Below, piece by piece: positions 49,321-59,749 of a stretch of 64,000 nt of DNA. The notes under the pieces were generated by a model. That model was not told the DNA's origin. It made no database searches and saw nothing but the letters and a program-made list of their open reading frames with translations. The DNA comes from Climacium dendroides. Taxonomy: Eukaryota > Streptophyta > Bryopsida > Hypnales > Climaciaceae. The stretch covers positions 32,674,001-32,738,000 of the forward strand of contig OX467082.1 of the NCBI GenBank assembly GCA_950106755.1, written 5' to 3'. Position 1 is the stretch's first letter, and each line of letters starts with the position of its first letter. Position numbers and translations under genes: made by a program.

Positions 49321-50261
49321 TTAATCCCTAAAGTATCACTATCTCCTCGAGAGACAAAATGGATTTTACAAAGTGGATTTTGGGTAGGTTCCTATGACCT
49401 CAATTTTGGGGGTAACTTTTTGAAACTTTCTCATGAGATGGAAAATTTGGTTAGCTGTGTGGAATTCTAATTTTTGATTTCAATTGGTGCCGAAGAGAAA
49501 AATTTATACTACAAAAATCTAAAACTCATTTTATTGGGTGATACAAAATAAATCACAAAAAGTGAAAATCATTTGTTTTAAATGATTTTTCTATATATTA
49601 TATTTTTGTCCACATGTGAAGCTTTGATGCATTCTATTTGGACTTCATTAGTAATGAGAAAGTTAAAGACAATCTTGTTTTTCTAGTACCCTAAGCATCT
49701 TCTAAATATAATTATTTATAGGATTCATTTCTTGAATGCAATTTTCATTATTTTTCAAGAAAACTTGTTTAAAAAGGTTAAATTTGCTTGCTAAAACAAT
49801 CTTACTATTGGAATTATTGTGTTTCAATCCCATCTTAAAGCTATCAATGGTTTAGATTTTCTTTTAATCTTGAATCTACTTTTACTTAACAATTTTGAAT
49901 GACAATCAAGTGTTTTAAAATAAAAATTATTTCATAGACTTTCAACTCAATTCTTCAATACAAATTTTTGAACTCAAAGTCTATAGTGCAATTTTTTTCA
50001 ACAATTGGTGGTCAAAGTCATTTGAAATGGCAGGTGAGTCTTCAATTTTTTTTATTTCAACATTGACTACTAGTATCTTCTAATCTCTATGATCAAATTG
50101 CATGAAATTTTTATTACACAATCTCAAACAAATGAAGTACAAAATCATATGGTTAGATTCTAAGGAAAAAAAATTCTTCTACTTTCTTGGGTGAACACCA
50201 TAGAAATGGCAATTTTTAGTTGTTTTTCATAGAAAAATGGCCTTGGTCCTTTAGAGGTTAC
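49321..50261 (+). mobile_element. TTAA-family element, copy D (about 941 bp)
   Basis: Starts TTAATCCCTAAAGTATCACT and ends GGCCTTGGTCCTTTAGAGGTTA. The body matches copies A and C (AGAGACAAAATGGATTTTAC; CATAGAAAAATGGCC). An internal duplication of the ATGGATTTT phrase occurs near the left end. No ORF. Confidence 0.75.
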
Positions 50262-51297
50262 ACAAAAATCTATAATCTAAAATCCTAGTGGATTGAAGTT
50301 GTACAGTACTACTAAGTATAAGTAAAATTTACAAGCATTTTTAGTGGTGAGCACTTCAACACTCAATTGCTTCAAAGCCTTGTATGATTGGAAGATAAAA
50401 AAAACAAAGTGGCCATTAATCCCCATAGGTCCACACATGCAACCAAAAAGTAAATGCACCTTAGTCAATCATGATTATAACTTCTAATATAACCATTTAT
50501 AGAATTTGATTTTAACTAAGAAAATGAAGTTTGATAAGATCTCTTTCTACTTCATCTTGAAATTTTGAAAAAATTCAAAAATTAAAAGAAATATTGCAAT
50601 TGCAAGATCCATGTATGAGAATTCAAAAAACACAATATAGTGCTTTGTTTATCATTCATATTTTTTCTTTTTAAAATGTATTTTTGATTTAAATTATGAA
50701 ATCAAAATTTTCTTTCTAACCTTCATTCATGGTAAGAATTCCACATTATTTCAGTATATATTATAATTGATATAATCTTACTTCTACCTTTAACTTATAA
50801 AACTACAACACTTTATTTTTTCTTTATATTTTTTGGAAAAAAACTAATTACAAAGTTCATTTTTCTACGAGCAAAAAATATCAAAATTTTATATATCAAT
50901 TAAATAAAAGGATGAATTTGTTTTAATTGCCAAATTTGATTTCAAGGTCTTTGCTCTAAATGTTTTGGGTGTATATAAAATAACCAATTGAAATTTTTTC
51001 ATACTAATCTCTATTGCTACTTGTACATGTTGAGAAAATTTTAAATAGTTTGAATTGTATTTGCTATTTTTACTTGTTTATTTTCAATTTTGCAATACAA
51101 ATAGTAACAATTTCAATTTTTGTTTAATCAAATTGAAATTTTGCTAGTGATATACAATTCATAATTTTAAGTAATAAAAGAAGAGAATTGATATTTGAAC
51201 ACAATTTAATAAGCTACATTCAACTTAGACATGATGTTTGACTAGTTGGCAATGGATCTTGTCCCTTCAATAGTCAAATGCTTAGGGCCTTTTTGGA

Positions 51298-51944
51298 TTC
51301 AACCAAATGCCAAAGGCCTTTTTTGAGTTTTTAGGAATTTGCTCCAAATTGAACAAAAAGCCAACATTGTGATAAGTTGTATCAATTTCTTTTAATTGTA
51401 ATTGTACAAATTCAAACTAGATGTGTTAGAGATTAAATAGGAAAAGAAAACACAATAATATTACTTATGTATTGAAAGATTATAATGTTTGATCATGAGG
51501 GTGTTAAATTTGCAAAAGTGTTTTGAAGTCTTTTAATCCTCTTTTCACATGTCAAATTTAAAAAGTTGGTCATGAAAAAAGTATGAGGTCAAAGGGTCTA
51601 CCATGCATAACTTCAATCAATTTATAGCTTCTCAAAATCTACTCTACAATTTTTTAAAATGAACTTCTGATATGATTTTTTCTCCAAGTTCTAGTGTATT
51701 TGAGGCTCATTTCCAGAAGCCCTCAACACTATGAAAGAGATTGCAATGGACACCCTTGTACAAAATCTGGAATAGAGAAATGAAAATCATTCATTTTCAA
51801 AATCGAATTTTTGATGGTAAAGTGAGACTTAAAAAAGATTTTTCAAAAATATAAATTACTAAAAATAGAAATTTGGTTAGGTTTTATTTAAGTTCAAAGT
51901 GTTGTTGACATCACAATTTGGTGCCTCAAGCATTTAGGGGTTAA
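51298..51944. mobile_element. About 647-bp TTAA-family insertion in arm 2
   Basis: The right end is GCCTCAAGCATTTAGGGGTTAA and the left end TTCAACCAAATGCCAAAGGC is its diverged inverted repeat. Arm 1 has the flanking sequences joined at about 36608-36611 (TTAC), so this is a filled site against an empty one. Confidence 0.6.
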
Positions 51945-52779
51945 AAACATCATTGCTTTTGAAGTGTTACAGGTCTAAATGTCATTAAGTTATAAAAATA
52001 TCAACTGTACAATCCTATAGTGTATGTGTTGTAGATGATGTGAATCAAATTTGGAGTCATTTGGCCACATAGATTGCAAGATTATAATATTTTAGAGTTG
52101 GAAAAAGATGTTGAAATTTTCCTAGCAACACATTTGGAGGTGAAATTCAATTTTTAAACCTACTCAAATGAAAAAACTTTAAACTTTAAAGTGCTTCCAA
52201 ACCAACATACAAACACATTGGTGAAAGACACAATCATTCAATTGACTCATTATGTCTTCAAAATGGCTTTGAAATGTCAAAAATAACAAAAAAAATGTTG
52301 AAAAAACCACATCTAAGGTTGATCCTCCTTTAACCAAAATGCTTCTTAGTTGCTCATATCTTCTTGGATTGATATGAAATTTTAATTATACAAACTAGAT
52401 TAGTATGCACAACTTTCCCCCAAAAAATTATTGGAAACAGACACTGCATGAGGAAGAAGAAACAAGCCATTGAAGTTCTCTGTAATAAAAAAATGTCCAG
52501 ATTTTGAACTTCAAATTGCTCCCAAACATAACCCAACAAACTTGATTGAAAACAAACATTGAATGAAGGAGATACAAGCCCCCGTAGTTGCAGCCATCAA
52601 AATGCAATTTGGTCATTTCAAAATTGAACCCGTGAACTTCAAATGGCTTTCAAACAATAAGTACATCTTGTATCGATCTGAAAACTTTACCACACAAATT
52701 AGAAGAGAGATTGCAAGTTTCCCAACAAGTTTTATTAAATTCAGACTTCGGATGCAAAAGTTACAGCACTTCGAATTGA

Positions 52780-54200
52780 ACTTCCATACTCTGTGAGGAC
52801 ACTTTTGGTGCCCTGGGGTGGGGTGCTTGGGGCTGAATATCTCTCAATATTCTCCATTTCTCTTCCCACCTCAAAGATCGAGGTCGGAAGCTCTCTGTCG
52901 AATTGCTGTGCTTGAAGCAACACAGCATACAATCAGCTTGCCATGGTTTCCTCTCTGCCTTCTTTCCATGCCGATGTCCTGCCACTGCAATCTGCAACAC
53001 GACAAATCACTCCGTTTCTTATACGGAATTCAGATGCACAACAATCATCTGATAAATCTTAGATTTAAAATCTCCTGAATGACAGGCCAATAGTCCTCGT
53101 ACTTGCGCATGCAGGGTGCGGAAGGAAAGATGCAATTGAATTTGCTCACGAAAGATAGGATGATCTCCCCAAACACTTTGAGAATTTTATAAATCGCGAA
53201 GAGTATGTTAAACCCAGAGTATGCACCCCTATTGCAGTGGAGCAACTGACCATGGATCGCCGTCCCATGATTTAGGGTTAGCTTATCCAGGAGAATCCAG
53301 TTAACCCTAAATCATGAGACGGCATCTACCTGATCATCGCCAAATTCCATGAAATAGGGTTTGTAAAGCCCACCAGACATGTGTGTCAACCCCAACCAGC
53401 CAGGCAGATGATGCGGATACAGAATCGAGAAAACGCTCCAGTTAAAACATATCGAAGAATGTCATCTGTTTACCACACATCGTTCAAATGCGGAAGAAAA
53501 ACAGTACAGGGACTTCTCTAGTCTGTTTGATTTGAGTCGTTTAGAATTTCAGATTGTCATTTTCTTGACTAGATCTGAGAGAACCCGAGCCTGAGAAAAC
53601 TACTGAATCCAATTCTAATCGACTTTGTCATTTCCGTGACTCATGATTCCTTGCCATTCGGACACCCAGTCACTCAGGCAAACGATAGCTGAAGCGATTT
53701 TTCCAGTGACGGCAGAATTACTAGTGGGTGATACAAAGATTAATGTTTCATCCTGCCGGTTCCAACATACGAGATCACGAGAGGAACTGTGAGCCTTGGT
53801 ATTTTCGAACGTGATCGTAGTGTAATGGCAACGTCCAAGATGATGGACCTCGACAGATGACAGAAACCACAACACAACACTGTTTGAGGCGACCATAAGG
53901 TTTCTGGAAACCATTACAAGTCCATTGAGAAGAGATCCCACAAGACAGAGCAACATCAGTAGAGAGATTATGCATACCTCGATTGCACTTATTATGGTAA
54001 GTTATGCCCACGATTTCCTGAAAGAATCGCGCACATTCCTTCGCAAATCATCGCAAGCGCTGATGTTTTAAGCCTCAAGAGCGCCGACACCAGCCAAGCC
54101 GGTGCCTCGCTGTGGATTACCCGACGCGTGTTGGTGGTGGTCTGAGGTGACGTGGACCCTTGAGAATATGACGTGGAAACTGAATCAGACCTTCACGGTA
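52780..54200. other. Higher-GC island, coding potential unresolved
   Basis: Composition resembles that of the genes. Minus-strand frames at 53045-53245 and 53615-53956 look somewhat protein-like (FGEIILSFVSKFNCIFPSAP; SAVTGKIASAIVCLSDWVSE) but I recognise no family and could not join them into a gene. It may be a decayed gene, a diverged orphan gene or a non-coding transcript. Confidence 0.35.
53260..53322. repeat. 21-bp-arm hairpin
   Basis: 53260-53280 pairs with 53302-53322 with one mismatch across a 21-nt loop. The stem includes CATGATTTAGGGTTA. It lies within the higher-GC island. Confidence 0.8.
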
Positions 54201-55212
54201 TCGCTCATTCTTTTAGGTGAATTAGAGTAGGTGAATTAAATATGGTTTCTTTTCATTTTTATACCTAAAATAATTGGATGTATTATTTCTTACTCTCTTA
54301 GAGCTTTATGAGAATATTTATTTAACCAGTTTTGAATCATTTTTTCCCAATCTCTTGTTATTAATTGAAACTAAGAAAAATCCATTGCAAATTTGCAATT
54401 CTATAACTCTCAATCTTCAAGCCCAATTGTTTGGAACCCAATCTCCACACCTTGCTTCACTTCACTGAGGACTTTCTAACAATATCCACTCAAATGAGAG
54501 CATTTTGAAGTTCAATGGATTCCCATTGATTGACTCATGACTTTCTAAGATAAATATAAAATACAAGTACAAAATAAATGAATCCTCCTATTTGTATCAC
54601 AATTTTAGGCATTGAAATTGTGCCAGTTTGTAATTGACTAATGTGTGAGTTTGGGAGCATGAATTGGAATTTGAAAAAGCTTATGAGGAGCTTTAGTTCA
54701 AATTGTGTAAGACATGCATAAGCCATTGCCCTTGCATTCTATTTGAGATAGATTAATTTAGTTAGTTGTAAGTATTTGTTAACTTTGAATTAAAGATGAA
54801 GGAGGTGTGGCATTGGCAGAAGATTCACCAAATTTACAACTGAAAGTGACAAAAGTTTGAATTCTAGTTTTGTACTCAAATGGAAACCTTTAATCATTCC
54901 TTCAAACTATCGTTCATTCTTTTACGGGAATTTGTCATTTGTAAGTGCATACTTGTGAGGTCTGTGTAGGTGTGTTTGGCCTTGGAATTCAAGGCCTATT
55001 CAATGTCACCAATATAGGGACAACTTTACTTTTCCACTATTCACTTCTATAGTTTAATTGCACCTGCAATTGCATTTTCCTTTCACGGGAATCATAAAAG
55101 TTTCTACTAAAAGTCTTGATGAGTACAACAAGGGCACAATCAAGTTGTTGCAAATTTTCAATTAGCAACTTAACATCAAACTAGTTGTAGATTCAAATTA
55201 CTCTAAGCTCAC

Positions 55213-55252
55213 AACTTTGTTATGAAACTAGAAACTTTGTTATGAAACTAGA
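55213..55252. repeat. 20-bp perfect tandem duplication
   Basis: AACTTTGTTATGAAACTAGA occurs twice in direct succession. Confidence 0.9.
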
Positions 55253-55634
55253 AACTAAACACGTGCTTGATGATAGGCATTAGGAAACATATGTGGCCAA
55301 GTTTCGCTATATAGTTGCCACTTCAATCATCAATGCCACCAAACTTTGCAACAATTAAGATCAACCCTTCTATTTAAGATTTCTTCTAAGAAGCAATTTT
55401 AACCTTTTTCTTTCTAATTGTTGAATTGTATAGAGAACCACAAAGAGAATCTTGCAGAAAAATAATCTTTAATATGGTAGAGCTTGTCACCTTTAGACTT
55501 CAATGAAGCCCCTAAGTTGTATCAATGCTTTTTTGCTAATGGATATAAGTTAAGTTTCTATGAAAAATTTGCCCTCGTTCACAAGATACATTGTGGATTG
55601 TGGAGTTCTTTCATTATGCTTGCAAATTAGTTAT

Positions 55635-55985
55635 GATCTTGATGCCCTAACCATTGAGCTTCGCAATTTTGGTGCCACTCTATGTCAATTTCCAAATTTT
55701 TCCTAATTTTGGAAGAATTAAACTTGAGAGTTTTTACTATTTTGAATGTCAAAATTTTGTAGTAGACAATGGAATGATTTCCAATTCAATTGACCTTCAA
55801 ACTATTGTAGCAAGATCTAATTTTGCAATTGCTAGCCTTGTTGGACAATGGGAGGATTGAGTTGGTTCCGGTTTAATTGAATGTCAAAGGTTTCTAAGGC
55901 ATTGGTTTTTTTTTTCTAAGTATTTGGTGGAGGTTTATCTTTAATACTAAGATTTAACCAACTCCAAGTAAGAACATGCCTTTAA
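55635..55985 (+). repeat. Direct repeat, copy 1 (partner at 58719-59300)
   Basis: Shares with the partner GATCTTGATGCCCTAAC, CCTAATTTTGGAAG, GACAATGGAATGA, GCAAGATCTAATTTTGCAAT and GGAGGTTTATCTTT in the same order. The two copies flank the TTAA-element array and the higher-GC island. Confidence 0.7.
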
Positions 55986-56105
55986 ACTATTGTCAATTGA
56001 AATTCAATGGCAGATCAATCATATAGATGAGCAATTATTGTTTTTAAAATTATTGTTTCTCATCAACTATTTCACGTATGAGCATTCAAAGCTCTAAGTA
56101 GGAGT

Positions 56106-56280
56106 TTAACCTATAAATGATCCTCCAACTATTTTTCAATTGATAAATAACAAAGAATCTCTCCATGCAAGATAGAAATGCAACTATTCATCTTCCAAAT
56201 TTTGTGTGAAAAAGGGGAGGTCTTCACATCGACATGATGTCGAAATGGATGATTTCCACGGTTAATAGTCTGTCCTTTAA
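56106..56280. mobile_element. TTAA-family MITE, first of three abutting elements
   Basis: Starts TTAACCTATAAATGATCCTC and runs to TGTCCTTTAA. The interior AAGAATCTCTCCATGCAAGA and GCAACTATTCATC match the 32602 and 56522 elements. Its terminal GGGTTAA is missing; the next element starts at its last TTAA. Confidence 0.65.
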
Positions 56281-56525
56281 CCCCTAAGCACCCAGATTGT
56301 ATTTGCCAAAATTCAGATCCTTCTCAATTCATTCCAATCAAACTATCATGTAAAATGAGATCCACATAAATTGACTGTACCGATTGATAGTAGAGATAGG
56401 GCCGGAGTTATAGGGAAAAGGACACGTCCTTTTACCGTACCATTAAAAAGATTATAATGGTCAAACAAGGAGATTTTTGAGTTTTGAGAGGCCATATTTG
56501 AGGCATTGGGACGCTCAAGGGTTAA
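56277..56525. mobile_element. TTAA-family MITE, second of three abutting elements
   Basis: Starts TTAACCCCTAAGCACCCAGA and ends GACGCTCAAGGGTTAA, with imperfect inverted repeats of about 20 bp. It shares a TTAA with the neighbour on each side. A GGAGTTATAGGG phrase is internal. No ORF. Confidence 0.7.
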
Positions 56526-56740
56526 CCCTTAAATGTTTAGGCGGACGTTTCGCATCTGATGGATGACAAAGGATCTCTCTATAGAACAAAAGTGCAACTA
56601 TTCATCCTCATAATTTTGCAAGAAAAGGGGAGGTCTTCAACAGTAGTTTGTCTTGCAATGAGTGCTTTTACAATTTTTTAAGTCAATGCTTCACACGGTC
56701 ATGATTCCTAAAGTCACCCTGTCGTCCTTTTAAGGGTTAA
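56522..56740. mobile_element. TTAA-family MITE, third of three abutting elements
   Basis: Starts TTAACCCTTAAATGTTTAGG and ends GTCCTTTTAAGGGTTAA. The interior AGGATCTCTCTATAGAACAA and GCAACTATTCATCCTC match the 32602 and 56106 elements. Confidence 0.75.
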
Positions 56741-58660
56741 GGGAAAGCTGGGTATTGGCGTATAGTGAGTAAAGGCCGTAAACTCCGTGACCAACTCTTT
56801 TCCCAACTCTTTTGCCCATCTCCTCACGAAGATTACTAAAGCAGAGGGTGAGATCTTGAGTACCCCATTGGCAAATGGGATACACACTTGGCAAATGGGG
56901 TTGCGGAATCATTGAGACAGCAAAGATTGAATTTTCTGAAACCATTACCAGATTGACGGAGTGCATCAGCAAGTGCTTTGCACGAGTGTGCAAGAATCGT
57001 CCAACCATAGTTCGATAGATACTCTCTTCTTCATGAAAGGGCAATTTCGGAGGAAGCAACTGCTTCGTGAAGCCCACGAGTGCCATGGAAAACCTGAAGC
57101 GGAAACCCAAACCGTCCAAAGAAAATTGTGACTTTCGAGTCTCCATCAAAATAGAAACGACTGCACCGGCAGCACTCCGAAGCTAGTCTCTCTGCTAGCG
57201 AGATGGGAGGAAAGATTCCGAAGCCAACGTAACGTAACGGAGGAAGAAATCTTTTCTAAGTCCGAAAGCTAAGCAGCCACACCGTCCAGGAAAGCGAACA
57301 CCTTTCTCATCTTGATCTCGATCTCCATGCAAAATTTCACAAACAAGTAGAGGGAAGTTGCGGTGTTCAGAAGAGGTCGAGGCTTTCAACTATATGTGTA
57401 AGTTTGTAATTGTAATTGTCCCCGATAACATAATCCTCCAAAGCCAAACCCACACGACCCTTCTTCCTGCTGGGCAATATACCGCAAATACTTCACGCAC
57501 GTAGTGCCCAGAATACCCACAACGTCGACGTCACCAAACTCCAATCCTGTCTACCAACAGGACACTCTAAATTCTTAGCAGCAGGTCAGTGTGCTTGGAA
57601 TGGAGGTCATGTGCACGCCATGTGTACCTAGTGCTACATCGAATCAAAGTACTGTGTAAGGCAGGTGCTGCACACCGAGTATTAAACGTCAGCTTGGTTA
57701 AATTTGCAATATTCCACAAGTCATAAATTGTGACATGATATACCTTCACAAAGGTCGCATTTCAAGCCATAAACTTGGACATGTATAGATTTTGGATTCA
57801 GGCCAAAAGTAATGGAACTTCATCACTTCAACGAAATTGACGGTAATTACCAGATGATAGTCACAGTAACATTATGGTGGAAGTCTGATGAGACGGGTTT
57901 TTCTTGCGTACTATCGATCATGTAGCTACGTAGAAGCTCTCGTACATCTTGCTATTACAACACAAGTATGCATGCAAGTAAATTGAATTGTTTACTGTTA
58001 GTAGCCAACTGGGTGACTTACAACTCCCTCTTTCTTGGCGACTGACATGCTACGAACCCTGTTGTCACTACATTGCTGGCCATAGTTGATCGGCACCGAG
58101 GTAATATGTGCAAAGACGTGCAAGTGGAGAACCCTCGGAGTACGCAACCTATAATACGTACAGCTAGTAGTGGTAATTCTTTCATCCAGACATATGTTAC
58201 TGCATGCAAGAGTACGTCAGCATGGACCAGCTTGCACCAACGAAATGGGAGAGCTGCAAAGGCGCACCAAGTCTGCAGACAATCTGGACCAAGTTCAGAG
58301 ACGTACCGCTGACAAAAAACATGTCATTTCTGCCTTCCTGTACTAGTCAGTACTGTTCGGAAAAGCGCTTGGCAATCGGGCAGCCCGCATTTGGGAGGGC
58401 CCGATGAACAGAGCAGATCAGTACTGTAGTGGATGATGGGAGGAGCAGCTTCTCTTTGTATCGCAACTGCTTCTGAGAATTGGTAATGCAAGATCCGGTA
58501 GATGAGAGCAACAATTGGTGCACCATGTGCAATGATTTGTGTGCTGTGCCTTCCAATCCTACTGTATCTGCGTTGAAAATCTCGTCAACCCTAGTTTGTA
58601 ATTTGATCCCCTCATCTCGATCAAGGGGAATACCACTGGGCGTCAAAATCCTACACTGAT
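56741..58660. other. Higher-GC island, coding potential unresolved
   Basis: Gene-like base composition with a 139-codon minus-strand frame (56730-57149) and several 60-100-codon frames, none resembling a known family. A phrase similar to LVMVSRN in the 52.8-54.2 kb island recurs as LVMVSEN, hinting at a distant relationship between the islands. It may be a pseudogene or non-coding RNA gene. Confidence 0.3.
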
Positions 58661-58718
58661 TTTGTTGATGATCAACGATGATTCGTCATTGACAACCATG
58701 TTTGCAAACGGTTTTTGA

Positions 58719-59300
58719 TCTTGATGCCCTAACAGTTGAGCGTCTCAATTTTGGTGTCATTCTAAGAGAATTTTTGTATTTTCCCTAATTTTGGAAGTGT
58801 TAAATTCCAGAGCTCTCCTATTTTGAACGTCCGAATTTTGTATTGGACAATGGAATGAATGGTTTCCAGTTCAATTGACCATCAAACTTCCGTAGCAAGA
58901 TCTAATTTTGCAATTGCTAGTCTTACTGGATAATGGGAGAATTAAGTTGGTTCCATTTCAATTCAATTGGACATCGAAGGTTAACTTTCAAGAATGTCTT
59001 AACATCGAAGGTTTAAACTCACTTGAACATCGAAGGGTCCCAATTCAATTGAACATCGAAGGTTTCAAAGCTGGATCTAATTTTGCAAGCATAGCTTAGC
59101 TCAAACTTTAACTTGTCGAACCAGAATGAAAAATGCATTGCCATAGAAACTCAAACTTTCCATATTTTGTGGAGGTTTATCTTTGATATCAAATGAAATT
59201 AGAAGCATTCCCGCCGACAGTAACATCTTCATCATCATGCCTCCACAAAAAATGGAAATTAAACCTCCACAAAATTCAGAAGTTATGACCAACTCCAAGT
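58719..59300 (+). repeat. Direct repeat, copy 2 (partner at 55635-55985)
   Basis: Same ordered landmarks as copy 1, about 3.1 kb downstream. It is longer because of a short tandem array (58966-59062) and repeated GTGGAGGTTTA phrases at 59168, 59267 (inverted) and 59340. Confidence 0.65.
58966..59062. repeat. Short tandem array of ACATCGAAGG units
   Basis: ACATCGAAGG occurs four times at 58971, 59002, 59026 and 59053, each preceded by an AATTGA/TTGA-like phrase. Confidence 0.75.
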
Positions 59301-59472
59301 GGGAACTTCTATATTTTGCGAAGGTTTAACTTCACTATATTTTGTGGAGGCTCTTGCAAACGACATTAATAGTATTCCCGCCCTGAGCAGTAGTAAATTC
59401 TTCATCTTGCCATTCGTCCTTCGCTAATCATCTTAAATAACCTAAGCACTATATTATTAAGCCGCTATAGTT

Positions 59473-59748
59473 TTGCAAGAGTGTCCTCTCATTGAGCTCC
59501 ATAGATATATGTGTTTGTTCACTTGCATGCCCAGGGTGTCCATCGAGATTAGCAGGACGAGTTTGACGAGCGAGGATCGACTAGAACAAGCTCAACATCA
59601 ACAGCGGACACGGCGCAAGGAGAAAGAAGAGCAAACTCGACCTCAGGAATTGAGACGGCATGTGCAGGAATTTGTTGCTCCGCATCCTGCTTGCCAAACT
59701 AACACATCCCACTTTTCTTTAGAGAATCCGGTCAATCAAATCCCATAG
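59473..59748 (+). other. Unassigned 91-codon ORF
   Basis: Starts at ATG 59473 and ends at a TAG at 59746-59748. It is rich in charged residues in the middle (RTRRKEKEEQTRPQELRRHV) and composition is gene-like there. There is no recognised domain and no clear splice context. It could be chance or part of a decayed retroelement. Confidence 0.2.
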
Positions 59749-59749
59749 A

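Larger units (their letters stand above)
47690..52545 (-). repeat. Arm 2 of the interrupted inverted duplication
   Basis: Inverted counterpart of 36040-38905. It additionally contains copy D (49321-50261), an inserted element at 51298-51944 and an extra partial module at 49083-49310 related to 48544-48813 and to 37775-37987. An AT-only near-palindrome lies at about 48965-49030. No intact gene. Confidence 0.65.
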
